From: Cristatella mucedo
Taxonomy: Eukaryota > Bryozoa > Phylactolaemata > Cristatellidae
Direction: 5' to 3'
DNA length: 64,000 nucleotides
NCBI GenBank assembly: GCA_009760855.2
Contig: WPIO01000049.1
Coordinates: forward strand, 2,134,001 to 2,198,000
Shown here in pieces: positions 47,981-60,334 of the stretch (within the stretch, counting starts at the first letter, position 1; each line of letters opens with the position of its first letter). Under the pieces are notes generated by a model. It was not told the DNA's origin and did no database searches. It saw only the letters and a program-made list of their open reading frames with translations. The translations under genes were made by a program, and so were the position numbers.

Positions 47981-48663
47981 GACGATTCCGTCGACCTTTC
48001 AATCCGGTGACCGCAATGCCGTGTTGGCTGACTTGTGCACACGTGCATACGTCAGCCAATTTTGAGCGGCCACTATCGAGCTAAGATTGCTAGATAAACG
48101 TGTCCTGTTCCCGGTTTGCAGTAACTTATTGTTCACTGCTTTTCGAAAGTTGGCCAGTGGTTGTATGCTTGCTTCTAGAAGACGTTGGGCACTGGATGCT
48201 GTCTATTATACCCCGCTGACGCAGAAAAGACTAGATAGCTTAAACGAGGTCAGCAATGAATACAATCACACTGGTCATGGCAGCGATTTAGCGATTATTC
48301 AGCGATTATTCATTACTCATATTATTATTCAGCAATGATTCAGCGAGCAGCGATTAAGGGTCCCTCTTTCTTGTGAGTGTAGATAATCGCGTCCCATTTT
48401 GTGATAGTTGCAGGAATCTCACTGTCAAAGAGGTTAATCTGAACTAACTAGCGCTGTCTCCAGCAAGAGGAGGGCTAGCGACATGAACTCTTAAAAATGC
48501 GAGAGTTTATGGATGAGCTGCGTTGAAACTCAGCTCGCTCCTTCGAAGGCTGTAGATAATGAAGATAAAAGCAAGAAAGTCTGGATGACAGCGGTCAATA
48601 CGAGGTCTTAAATCGTTGGTAACAATTTATTTCAGTGCCTATTGATGCGGTAAAGTCGAGCAT
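47981..48663. other. Intergenic; degenerate tandem at 48279-48345
   Basis: The motif agcgattattc recurs several times at 48279-48345. No gene recognised. Confidence 0.5.
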
Positions 48664-49520
48664 TAATAATAATAATAGGAATACATTTGATATAGCGCAT
48701 TCAGTCTCTTTATAGGCGCTTTAGAATTACTGCAAAGGAAGCACGATCGAATGGTTAGTGGCAGCGTGCTCAATTAACAATAAGAATAAGATGGTTAGGT
48801 GTTAAATGCACAGGGTCAGCATGCAAGTGTGGTTAGTTGCAGCATGCACAGTGTTGACACTCATGTGCACGTAAAGAACGCATCACATGGACCGAATAAA
48901 TCCTGTAACAAATAGATGCGTTTTCATTTTCTTTTTAAATGTGGTCAAGTCAGAGAGTGTCGTGACGCAAGTCTAAAGTAAGCTCCAGACTTTGAGATCG
49001 TAGGAACTAAAGGCTCGGTCTCCAAAAAATTTGAAATTTGTACGAGGTATGGGTAAACAGATTCCGAAAAGAGGGTGGTTCGATGCCTAGCCTGGTGGGG
49101 GAGTGGATTTGATCGGAAGGCTGGAGCCAAAGAATGAAAGGACCTGAAAGTGAATGACCAAACCTTGAAATCATGCGTTGCTTGACTGGGAGCCATTACG
49201 GGTCTGCGAGAAGTGGAGTGATGTGGCAACTGCGACACTCACGACAGACAAGCTTAGCTGCAGAGTTTTGCACCAGCCGTTAGCACTTGATTGCACAGGC
49301 CGGTAGACCGGCAAGCAGAGTGAGTTACAGAAGTCAAGACGGGATGTCACGAATGAAGGAACCAATTTAGATGTGGTATGCCAGTCTAAACAAGCCAAAA
49401 CTTTCGCAATGAAATGTAGCTGGAAGTCGGCAGACGTGATTGTGGAGCTGATGTGGTCGGCAACGAGAGGTCACTTTGGAACATGACACCTAGATTTCGT
49501 GCTGATTTGACAGGAGATTC
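48664..49520 (-). mobile_element. LINE-A 3' half, diverged
   Basis: Tail to RT thumb and palm edge in reverse, ending in atgacacctagatttcgtgc. Many stops. About 850 bases. Confidence 0.82.
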
Positions 49521-49849
49521 AAATTTCGGGTACCTTTGCAATGAAAAGGGTCCGCAGCTCAACAAGCGGTTAGCCGGAAGTCCGCAGGAAATGCCCTCGA
49601 TCGTGAGTGACACGTGGAACTGGGGACACGATGCATTAATGCTCTCGCACCAAGCAGGCTTCCAGCAAGGTGCGAAGTTTTCTTGCATCAGCCAGTAAGA
49701 GGTTCGTAAGCATTCAGTTAAAACGCGCGAGAGCTATCACACTGAGACATCGCTCTGCGAAACTTCCCCACCTTCAGTCACGGAAGTCGAGCTCGTGGTC
49801 TCGATTAGCCACAGATTATTTTTGATTTACTTTTTGATTTACTGTTGAT
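49521..49849. other. Intergenic, nothing recognised
   Basis: Moderate GC; no gene or repeat recognised before the sharp fall into AT-rich DNA at about 49.85 kb. Confidence 0.45.
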
Positions 49850-50449
49850 GTCTGTTTCAACCTTTTACGCCACACTTGTTTCGATTTCCCGCAAGTCTGC
49901 TCGAGGATTTCATAAAGCATTGCATACAATGTAAAAACATACATCAACGGACCCACGAATCTACACACCAACGTTCACAAAAATATTCTTAGTATGCTAT
50001 TGTAAATCTTTTTCAAATAGCTTCCTATGTACACCAAAGCATCAGGAAAATAATTATATTTTAATAAAGCAAATTCTTATTACCTTATATAGTAAATAAA
50101 TGCCTTTTCAAAATGAGGTACGAAATTCTTTCCCAGCAGAACCAAGACGTACTATGAATGTTAGCTTCAACGAATACAGTGTGCTAGGAAACCTTTTCGT
50201 ATTGAAGCTAGGAATTTTAGAAGTATTAGTTTTGATAAAGAAGACACGTTGGGTGTCGTTGGAAGACTTAAAAGAAAAAGAAACGTTGATTTTCTAAACA
50301 TAATTTTACCGGTGGTGGAAATACTTTAACTTTTGAACATCATACCAAACACTTTTTTTGACTTTAAAAGCTAAAAGAAAAATTGAGGTATCAAACTAAC
50401 GTTGTTTTGAATTATGTAGAGAAATATTGGTCTTCTACGAGAGTTCACT

Positions 50450-52675
50450 TAAAATTAGCTTTGGAATGAAAGTATTTGATGATCATACTGATAGAGAAAT
50501 GAGAGGAGTTTAATCAAAGTCTGTATTAACTTTAGATAGTGAGTCATCGGATATAATCTATAATCGTGTAACGGAATAATTAGCTAACGATGTTGAATTA
50601 TTGATTATTAGCACTACAGGCTCTGAATGGCTTTTTCGTAGATGTCTTCATTTTCAGTTGTCATTTCTCAATATATTCCAGTAGGAGCTGGATCTTTCAT
50701 TGAAGCTCCTGAATTTTTAGTTAGGAAAAAGTGCATAACGAATTAAAAAAATTTTGATGATGAGTTTTGTGCCTTATGATATGTCTTGAGTGCATTAAAT
50801 CCGATGAAAAGAGATAAGTGGCTAATAGATGACTTACTTAAAAATCGGTAAATTTCAAGAAATTATCAGAGTCGTTTGGCCTATGAAAGTGATGGATGTT
50901 GAAAAGTTAAAACAAATTATGAATGTTAGTATTAATATTTATTCTTGTGAATATTCCGAATCAAGAGTTTCGCCTATTAGGGTGGTTAAAAAATCTAAAG
51001 AAAAACAAAGAATACGTGTTAATTCGTTGTTAATCTCTAAAGAGAATAAATAGCATTGTGTCTATTGATGAATAACAATAGCGCTACGTGTAGACAAAGC
51101 GGCAGCTGAGAAAAACAATATTAATGTCACTGTTGTTTGAATAGGTTTTTTGATAGATTTGATAGATTTTGAAAGAGAAAATTGCTATTCATCTATATTT
51201 AAGTGATACTAGTGGATCTACTATTTATGAAATGCCAGATGACAAACAAAGTTTTTACCGTTTAATTCTTTTAAAAATATGGGTGTTTGTCAGTTTGTTT
51301 GCTATGCTGATTTTGAATGTATGTTACCAAAAAAGAAATGACGATCAAATTTCTTTACACGTTTCTTGCTCATCAGCTTATTTGATCATTGATTGGAATT
51401 GCAAAGTAAAAGATGCATTTATTAGTTTTGGTGAGAATTGCGTTATTACATTTTTAAAAAGGTTGTTTTATGTTTCAAGTTTCTTAAAGCATGTATTACT
51501 GAGGAAAATTAAAAAAGTGTTATGGAAACATTAAGAGTAGATGTGGAGAAACAACATAAACATGCTACAAATTGTTGGATATGCAAAAGAAAGTTTAGTG
51601 ACAAAAAAGGAATAAAAACAGTTTATGATCACTGTCATTTCACAAATAGGTACAAAGGACCTGCTCATCATTCTTCTAACTTAAAAGCAGGAGTTAATTT
51701 TTCTAAATGGAAACTTCCTGCCTTTATTTTATAATTTGAGAAGACATGATTTACGTATCGCCGTTACAGAACTTGGAAATTTTAGCATTATTGCAGAACA
51801 AGTTGCAAATAATTTAGCAAATTGTGTGATGCTAAGAGTTGGGGATTTATTTTTTTAGGATAGCCTGCAATTTACGTTAGTTTCCTTAGGTTCAAACGCT
51901 TCAACTTTGGGAAAAACTATTGATTATTTTCCAATTGCAAAATCAGAAAATATATAATAATAAGCAAATTATAATATAAAATAAATAATAATAATATAAT
52001 ATAAAATAAATAAAATAAGCAAATTTCACCGAAAAAGGATTTAGATTTACAAGCAACAAAAAGCCAATATTCATACTAGTACATAGATTCTTGGGAGGGA
52101 TTTTCTGAAACTAGTCTTCCTAGTAAAGAGTCATTCTACTCAGGAATTTTCTTGACAAACAGACGAAAAATATGAGAAGGTAAATACTGTTTGGAACGAG
52201 TTTGGAATTAAACATATTAAAGATTATCGCAACTTTTATTTATCGGCTAACGTATTATTAGTTGCGGATTGCTTTTAAAGCTTAGAAAAGGATTAATTAC
52301 CAAATTAACTCCTGATACTGCAAACTTTGTCACTGCACCAGACTTTTCTTGGAGTGCATTATTTTATATTCTGGAATAGCTCTTGGATTAATAACAAATA
52401 GGAAAACTATGATATTTTAAAAAACGCTGTTCGTGGAGGTGTTTGCTAAACAAATTTTAGGCATGCAAGAGCACATTATACTTTTGTCAAAGATTATCAC
52501 CCATATAGACCAAATAATTGGATAATTTATTTAGATGCATGTAGTTTATATCCTACAGCAATGATGGAGAATTTTAGCTGAAGATTGGACAAATAAAAAA
52601 ATTCTGTCTATTCCAGATTATTCACACATTGGAGCATTCTTTATTGTTGATATAGAATCCAAAAACTGCAGAGGA

Positions 52676-52706
<31 letters not shown>

Positions 52707-54450
52707 TCACTTGATAAAGCGCCCTCAGAGAACATTAATCTCTCTCTAGGCGCATTACATTTGCTGTAAAGTGAAATGCAATTGAATGGTAAGTAAAATC
52801 ATGCTTGAAAAACAAACAAAATGAATAACATGGTTATGGGTGACATGCACAGGGTCAGCACGCATAAGCACATGAAGGACGAATCACGGGGACCCACTAA
52901 ATGCTGTCCTAAATAGGTGTGTTTTTAAATTCTTTTTAAATGTGTTCAGGTCAGGGGATGTTCTGACGCAGGCCGGGAGCGAGTTCCAGGCTTTGGGAGC
53001 ATGCGAACTGAATGCACGGCCTCCAAAGGATTTAATGTTTGTACGGGGTATTTCTAGACTGTTGGGTTACGAAAAGTGGGTGGTACGATGCTTGGCCTGA
53101 TGGGGGAGTATCTCTGAGAGTTAGGCTTGAGTCAAAGAATGAAATGACCTAAAAGTGAGCAACAAAACCTTGAAGTCAATCCGTTGCTTGACTGGTAGCC
53201 AGTGCAAGTCGGCGAGAAGTGGAGTAATGTGGCAACTGCGACGCTCACGACAGACTTGCCTAGCTGTGGAGTTTTGCACCAGCTGCAATCGCCTGATCGC
53301 ACATGCTGGTAGGCCAGTAAGCAGTGATTTGCAAAAGTCGAGATGAGATGTCACGAATGCATGATTTAGATACATCATGACTTACATAATGAATATTCTC
53401 TTTGTGCAACCAACAGAGTTGTTAGTTGTCGTGAATTTTCTGAATTTCAAACAATTTAAAACAGGTTCGACAGCAGTTCAAAAGTAATGTGCAATTTTAC
53501 TGAAAAGAAAAATTGTTTAGTTCATTATAGGTATTTAAAAGGTTGTTTAACTCATGGAATGATTGCAAAAGTAAAAATAGTTTTAAGGTTTAAGCAAACT
53601 CCGTGCCTTAGGCAGTATATTGAGATGTGGGCTTATATGAAAGCAAAACATACTGATAAAAGTTTATAAGAAACTCTTGTAAATTAATCATTAGTTTTTT
53701 TTGTATTTAAACGTGTGAGGATGTTGAAAGAAGAGGTCAGACTTGTATAATAAGTGTTATCGATAAAAAAGAATATAACAAGCTTGCTAAACTGAAGGGT
53801 TATTATAGGATGACAAATTTTAAGGATCTTTGAAAAAAATTAACTATATTTCAAAAAAGTCAACAGAGAATTAAAATAACCAAAACTATTTTTTGTCAGT
53901 TCAATCGTTAACTTATCAAAATTACATAAGCGAAATTTTTATTATGATGTACAAAAACCTAAATATGGGCAAAAAGTAAAGTTGATATACATAAATACTG
54001 ATTCTTTGATATTGGATATTGAGACTCCAAATGTTTATGATGATATGAAAGCAATACCTGAATGGTTTGATTGTGATACTGTTGGTAAATCAAAAGATTA
54101 AGTGAATGGAAAGATTATTGAAGAAGTTTGTGCATTAAGACGTTTATTCAATAAAATATGCTGATGGTGGAGAAAAATTAGCTGAATGGGGAGTTACTAG
54201 TTCAGTTTAAAAAAATACAATAGCTCGCATGATATTTACTGAACGCTTTAATGATAGTATAGCCAGCTTTTAAGGTAAAAGTGTTATTGGAATAAACTTA
54301 AAACAGAAATGAGATTTCCATACGATCATAAAAAGAAGCACGAATAACTTACTGATAAACTTAATAAAGTAGCACTATCTGCTTTTGAAAGAAAAAGGTA
54401 CTGGTGTGACTGTGAAATTCACTCGCTAGCTTATGGCCATATAAGAGAGC
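50450..54450 (+). pseudogene. Protein-primed family B DNA polymerase (Polinton type), decayed
   Basis: Would replicate the element's DNA from a protein primer. Recognisable blocks in order: an N-terminal region (SEWLFRRCLHFQL at about 50615; VMDVEKLKQIMNVSINIY at about 50890); a zinc/HNH-like motif CWICKRKF with DHCHFT and AHHSSN (51564-51690); the exonuclease-side YIDSWEGFSETSLPSKESFY (about 52080); NEFGIKHIKDYRNFYLSANV (about 52198) and YLDACSLYPTAM (about 52530), the motif-A region; HYRYLKGCLTHGM (about 53521); motif C reading YINTDS (about 53988), where the family has YxDTDS; and LNKVALSAFERKRY with HSLAYGH (54358-54440). At least ten stops or frame changes and the LINE-A insertion disrupt it. 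The D-to-N change in motif C alone would inactivate it. No intact protein can be made. Confidence 0.85.
52681..53368 (-). mobile_element. LINE-A copy inserted into the polymerase pseudogene
   Basis: (TAA)n at 52681-52707, then the normal tail and 3' UTR, and about 370 bases of RT ending near gagatgtcacgaatgcatg. Polymerase sequence lies on both sides. Confidence 0.9.
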
Positions 54451-54554
54451 GGAGGAAAATGTTTTCAATGTAATAAAAATATTTATATATGGATACCTTA
54501 ACGAAAACAAGAAGTTTGCTCCTTACCAAAACATGATGAAAAATATAAGTTAAA

Positions 54555-54930
54555 CTTGAACAAGATTCAAGAGAGATTACTACAGAAATGCATGAATTAA
54601 AAATTGAGATGGAGTATGAGAAAATTAGAGAAGAGACAATATTAGAAGAAGCAGGAATAATATTATTTTTAAAAAAAAAAAATCTACTATTATAGATATG
54701 AATGAAACCAAACTTAAAGTCAAATTTTCAAGCGAGATCAAAAGTATAAGATGTATCTGAATATGATAGTGATGATACTGATGATCCTGGTTACAATCCC
54801 GAAGATGATAAAGATGAAGAAGAGGAAACTGAAACCGAAGATGAAGATGAAGAAGATGACTATGAGCAAGTCTTCTGCTTTGATGGAAAAACGCAATGTT
54901 GCTATACAAATGAAGAAGATGAATTATAAA
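54555..54930 (+). pseudogene. Acidic, coiled-coil-like reading frame after the polymerase
   Basis: Frames here spell a helical charged stretch (TTEMHELKIEMEYEKIREET, about 54577-54636), then, after an A12 run and a frame change, a very acidic tail (YDSDDTDDPGYNPEDDKDEE, from about 54763) ending in a stop at 54927-54929. No known domain. It could be the end of the polymerase gene or a separate small gene. Acidic tails of this kind are common in viral-type DNA-binding or scaffolding proteins, but function is not assignable. Confidence 0.4.
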
Positions 54931-55039
54931 AAAAATTATTATTATATGGAAATAGATGTTTCAATAATTCTTAGTTGTGAACAATCTAGAGATGTATCTC
55001 CGCCTGTAATTTCACAAAGTCATAAAGACCACGTGGGTG

Positions 55040-56318
55040 TTACGCAGGAGAGTTTTGTATTGCCCACTCACAGCCTAAGCGGCTTTCGGTACGCATTCGG
55101 TACCCAACAGACTTCGTCTCACGCAACAAAGAGAAAGTGGGAAGCATAGCAGAGTTAGGAGAGCAGTTGAGGTAGTGAGTAGCATAGAAGTAGCAGTTCA
55201 GGACCGCTGAAAAAGATGTGCCATAGTCGGCAGTTGGAGAGTAGATGTCGTTGCGCAAGAATTCTGTAAGCGAGTTCCACAGTCTAGGACCTGCAGAGCT
55301 AAAGCTTCTGTCGCCAACTGTCTTTAAGCGGAGGAATGGGACAGCTAATTTATTGTCCACACAGGACCTGAGGGTGCGAACAGGCTGAAACTGATGCAGC
55401 AGTTCAGCTAGGTATGAAGGAACCAAGCCGTGGCGGGCCTTGTGGGTCAGCGTAAGAACTTTGCTCTGTATCCTTTGCTCAACCGGCAACCATTCTAGCT
55501 CTTCCAGCAAAGATGACACGAGCTCAAACCGCTGGGACTTGAAGACCAGCCTTGCAGCCATATTCATGGTCCGCTGTAGTGGCATAATAGCTTTCTTTGG
55601 TAGCTCAGCCAAAAGGGAATTACAATAATCAAGCCGAGACAGAAATTTTTACAAGCCACTGTGGGAGACAGCTTCTAATCTTGGATAGGGATCGGATGTG
55701 ATGGCTAGCTGTAGAGACAGTCTTCTGAATGAAGCTTTTGAAATTGAGGCAGCTGTCATACACGACACCTAGATTACGAGCACGTGGTGAAGGTCGCACA
55801 ATAGCATCACCTATTAGAACAGCAAAGCCTTTTAATCCAGCCACACGCTTAGGGTGTCCTATGAGAAGCAGTTCGGTTTTATCGTCATTTAATTTCAGGA
55901 AGTTTTCCGACATCCAGGATCGAATATCGGCAAGGCAAGCATTCAGTTTCTCAGTTGCTGCAGCAGATTCCGACGGTTTAAATGACAAATACAACTGAAT
56001 ATCGTCAGCATAGAAGTGATATCCTATTCCATAGGCCTTAATCACTTTTCCCAGAGGTTGCGTTTAAATGGAGAACACCAAGGGACCAAGTACAGACCCT
56101 TGAGGGACTCCACAGGTGACCCTTCTCATGTCTGAGACCTGACCCCCACACGACACGGATTGAACACGATCAGACAAGTATGATTTAAACCACACCAGTG
56201 CTTCGTCTGCCAGACCGATCGTTGTTCTCAATCGTTCAAGCAGAACTTCGTGATCAATGGTGTCGAAGGCAGCAGACAGATCTAGCAGAGCTAGGGCAGT
56301 GACATTCCCGTCGTCGTT
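55040..56318 (-). pseudogene. LINE-B reverse transcriptase, terminal part (copy 2)
   Basis: Two open parts separated by a shift near 55650: 56045-55629 with GYHFYADDIQLYLSF, and 55612-55040 with the RT C-terminus ending CEWAIQNSPA as in copy 1. Upstream, 56405-56064 has [18 protein letters not shown] and GVPQGSVLGPLVF. YADD is intact but the frame has at least two breaks. Confidence 0.85.
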
Positions 56319-57468
56319 GGTAGCCAACAGACTTCGTCTCAAGCAACAAAGAGAAAGTGAGAAGCATATCAGAGTCAGGAGAGCAGTTGAGGTAGTGAGT
56401 AGCATGGAAGTAGCGGCTCAGGACGCTGAAAAAGATGAGCCATAGTCGGCAGCAGAAGAGCAGTTGTCATTGCATAAGAATTGTGGAAGCGATTTCCACA
56501 GTCTAGGACCTGCAGAGCTAAAGCTTCCGTCGCCAACGGTCTTTAAGTGGAAGAATGGAACAGCTAATTGATTGTCCACACCGGACCTGAGAGCGTGAAG
56601 ACGCTGAAACTGGTGCAGCAGTTAAGCTAAGTACGAAGGAGCCAACCTGTGGCGGGCCTTGTGGGTCAGCGTAAGAACTTTGCTCTGTATCCTTTGCTCA
56701 ACCAGCATCCACCCTAGCTCTTTCAGCAAAAGAGGCACGTGGTCAAACCTCTGGGGCATGAAGACTTACCTCGCAGCCAAATTCATAGTCAACTGCAGTG
56801 GCCTAGTTGCTTTCTTTGGTAGCCAAACCAAAAGGGAATTACAAGAATCAAACCGAGTAAGAACTAAGGAGCTAGTTAAATTGTTTACAAGCCACTATGG
56901 TAGATAGCTCCTAATCTTGGATAGGGATCGAACGTGATGGCAAGCTGTCGAAGCAGTCTTCTGAATAAAAGTTTTAAAGTAATTGAGGCAGCTGTCGAAA
57001 ACGACGAGAGAGAGAGCGAGAACGAGGAGAGCAGTTTCAGTGGAGTGATGCCTCTTGAACCCAAATTGATATGTTTCTGACATTCCATTCTTTTCAGTAT
57101 GTTCAACCAGCTGCTTAACAATAATTTTTCAAGAATCTTTGACAAGAAAGGAAGAAGGGAAACTGTGCGATAGTTTGCAAGAACTTCTGTATCTAACCCG
57201 GGCTTTTAAAGAATGGGTCGAGCAATTGCCGATTTGAAGGACTTGGGGACGACCCCTTTTCCCAAAGAAGCATTAAAAAACTTGGTTATGGAAGGGCCAA
57301 GTTGGTCTGCTAGTAAAGACCACAGAGATGAGGGTATAGGGTCTTCAAGAGACGAGCTCTTTTTGCTAGACCTTATTAAGGTAGCCACATCGCATACAGA
57401 AACCTCGGAAAACATTTAAAGGAAGGTCACAGGTTGTGATATACCAATTTCTTTAGTCGGATGGGGCT

Positions 57469-58161
57469 TTATGGAGGCAGGAATGTGCACAATTTTTCAG
57501 TAAAGAAGGCTGAAAACTTTTCTGCTGAGCCTTTAATATCTGGGGAGTCAGACCTGGCAGCATTGGCCAGTAAATGGTTTACTGTCTTATAAATCTGTTT
57601 AGTGTCCGACTGGCAGGAATTCAGTTTTCTAATGAAAAAAGAAGCCCTGGCTTTTTTAAGCTTTCGGGTGTAAACTCGAAGGAAGTCTTTAAAATTGACT
57701 AGGTCTGCCTCAGACCCCGATTTCTTGAAACGACGTTCCAGCCTGCGCTTAACACGGCGCATCTTAAGGAGTTTTTTTGTAAATTGAAAGCAATATCGAC
57801 GACTTTGAACACGGATAGAGCGAACGGGAGCATGCTTGTCAAGAGCACTCCTGAGTGTCATGTTCATCGCATCAGTGAGGGTATCGAGGCTGCAGGTCGA
57901 GTCCGAATGCAGATCAAGAAGGCCTGCATCACAAACAGATTTCAAAAACTTGTCCAAGTCAATGCTTTGTAAGTTACGTCGTTTGGCAAATTCGACATTA
58001 CCCTGCACGTACGATGGAGCAGGAACAGTAAACGAGACCGAAAAATGATCTGAGAGGGTCAGTGGGCACACCACAAAGTCAGTGGGGAGGACATCCTTAG
58101 TGATCACGAGATCTAGAATGTGGCCACCGACGTGGGTGCTATGATCAACGTGTTGGGCCAA
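57469..58161 (-). pseudogene. LINE-B endonuclease C-terminal part (copy 2)
   Basis: 230 codons matching residues 286-515 of the copy 1 frame at 28946-30493, including GGHILDLVITKDVLPTDF and the catalytic SDHFSVSF. It ends at the same FLPP stop as copy 1. The N-terminal two thirds of the domain, with TETWM and GDFN, are absent because the element is 5'-truncated at 58235. Confidence 0.88.
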
Positions 58162-58239
58162 ACCAAGATTCTCCAGACAGTCAAGAAATGAGCGGACCTG
58201 GCTATTGCTAGGGTTGTCAACGTGAATATTGTATCTCCA

Positions 58240-60190
58240 TCACTTGGCAATCGCTTTACAATAAGATTAATATATATGATATCATTATCTTCTGTTGTAA
58301 CTTTGTCGTCAAGATATTCTTTAGTAGCTATGTCAGTCAAATTCGTTGGACCTTCTACCATAAGATATTATTTGTTGAGTTAGCAGACAAGTTTCGTCTT
58401 ATTATCCGATCCGAATCTTTTCTAAGATGATTATTATCAGAAAAAATTCTACTCACTGATTCTAGTTCCGCTACAGTACTTCGAAGATTTATTATTCTAT
58501 TTGTGCCTAGGTTTATTATTCCTTGCATATCTAAGTTATTTCTTGTCAGCATTTTATCTTTGCGCTATACATACATTTTCGCGTATTTTCTTATCAAATA
58601 AATCTGATCCTGCTGTGAAAAATGTACTAGGTATTAGTTTTTTATTTGCATCAAGTGTATAACCACCAGATAGTTGCTCCTGTAATCCAGCTCCTGTTGT
58701 AACAGGCGGTGTAAGAACTTTTGTTCCCATACCTAAGACAACATATGTCGTTCCAATTACAATTCCTGCTCTTGGAAGTGGAAGTTGAACATCTGCTAAA
58801 GTAGTAATCCGTTTTCCTGTTATTGGCGTTCCAAATATGTCTGTATTTGATGTAAAATTCATAATGCCTTGAAATGTTATAGTAGCTATGTTACCATCTG
58901 ACACTCTATTTATAAAAACCAAGATTAACTCCATCATTAGGATCAACAGGATCTTCTCCTAATGAAATAGAATATCCGTTCATATTTAAAAAAACATTCA
59001 TAGTATCTCCAGATTAAAAGAAAGTATTATCTAAGTACTCTTTATTTGGAAAACCATTCTGTTTGTAAGATGGAATACTAATATTAATCAAACCATTTAC
59101 AGTTAAAGTTCCATTAATTAACCCACCTGTTTTTGCTAGCTTAGTGTCAGCATATTCTTTTGTTGCTGTATCACTACGATTAACAGGATTAACAGATATA
59201 TCAAACGGAAGTTGTCAAATATCTAAATCTCTATCCGATGTAGTTCCTCTTGATACTTTGGTAACAGAACTTGTATCAATGTACTTTCAGTTTACTGCAT
59301 TTCCAGGATCAACAGGGTCTCTAAGATTCTTTATTAAATTTTGATTCATATTTAGTAAACCAGAAATTTTATCACCAGTCAATCGAATGTAATTTTTTGC
59401 CAAAGAATCTTTTCTTCGATAACCTAATGACATTTTCTATACGATACTCACAAGAAATTCTACATAAGAAACAGAACTGTTTACTACAAAATTTATAATG
59501 ACGTAATTGCATGAACCATCGATGGCTACTACTAAAATTAAAGTTCCCGATACACCAAACGTTTTGTCACGTGTTAAGTCAAGGAAAACTCCTGTCTTGT
59601 CAGTTGACCATAGAATACTTGATACAATACCAAAATTGTTTGCATTACCAGGGACAAATGTTGGAAAAGGTGTGACAATGGCAACTTTATTTCCCATTAG
59701 ATCTGCTACTGGAAAATCACTGGGAGTTAGTTGTGATGCATAACTTTGTGATCCTGTTCCCCTAACTTGAATAGTATGACCTAAACTACTCAATGCAAGT
59801 AGACTTAAACAACTTGTAAATCTTATATATCTAAATTATCAGAGCTGTTTACAACTATCTACTGTTTTTTTCATTACTAATTCCTAACTGAAATCTTAAA
59901 AAAAGAGGTAATATTAGTTTGTGCTAAGTCAAGCGTAGTGTTTAAAATACCATTGACAAACTTAGTCATACTCATAAGTAAACCATAGCTAATTACTTTG
60001 CATGGTCTGCTACTTTCATAACCAGTTCCGTCAGCAGAACTTCCAGAAATGCCAGTAATATTAACACAGTTAGGTTGTGATCCGAGTATTCCATTTTTAT
60101 TTGGTAATAAACTAGAACAATCAGAAACTGATGCCATTTCTTTTGAAACACTATTCGCTGTTATTTTCAAATTTAGAACGAAGGGCATAA
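58240..60190 (-). pseudogene. Structural/fibre-like repeat protein of the Polinton-like element, decayed
   Basis: Several minus-strand frames form what looks like one or two broken genes. The C-terminal half has a repeating unit: SDTATKEYADTKLAK (about 59130-59180), GFPNKEYLDNTFF (about 59019-59055), NAVN then KYIDTSS (about 59268-59305), and LTDIATKEYLDDK (about 58290-58345). These alternate with LNMNQNLIKNLRDPVDPGNA and LNMNGYSISLGEDPVDPN. Such M-N-x-x-I-x-x-L-x-x-P...ATK-x-Y-x-D units are familiar from phage tail-fibre and other trimeric beta-rich fibres. The N-terminal frames at 59437-59793 and 59877-60188 are Thr/Ser/Gly-rich and beta-like, without a known domain. Fibre function is inference. 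Stops and shifts make it non-functional. Confidence 0.5.
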
Positions 60191-60334
60191 TCTAGTGATT
60201 TTGCGTCAGAGTCGTTTGCTGGGAAACCTAAATTAGTTACAGTATTATAATTGCAATCAAGATCTGTAAATAAATCGCCATTGATTTTTGGGACACTTTC
60301 AATTTATATAAATAGATAGAAAAACTCACAACAA

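Larger units (their letters stand above)
54990..58235 (-). mobile_element. Rearranged LINE-B (copy 2) inserted in the Polinton-like element
   Basis: In minus-strand order: endonuclease C-terminal part and linker (58235-57484), RT N-terminal part to about 57020, a gap of about 580 bases, an RT 3' part without tail (56998-56319), then a jump back into RT and a second 3' part with the true end (56318-54990). Outside the rearrangement it is nearly identical to copy 1. tgtatctcc occurs at both outer edges (54993 and 58230). Confidence 0.87.

Noticed and set aside
54751..55149. Met/Lys-rich 132-codon frame
   Set aside because: It is the wrong frame of the acidic tract and runs on into the LINE-B insertion.
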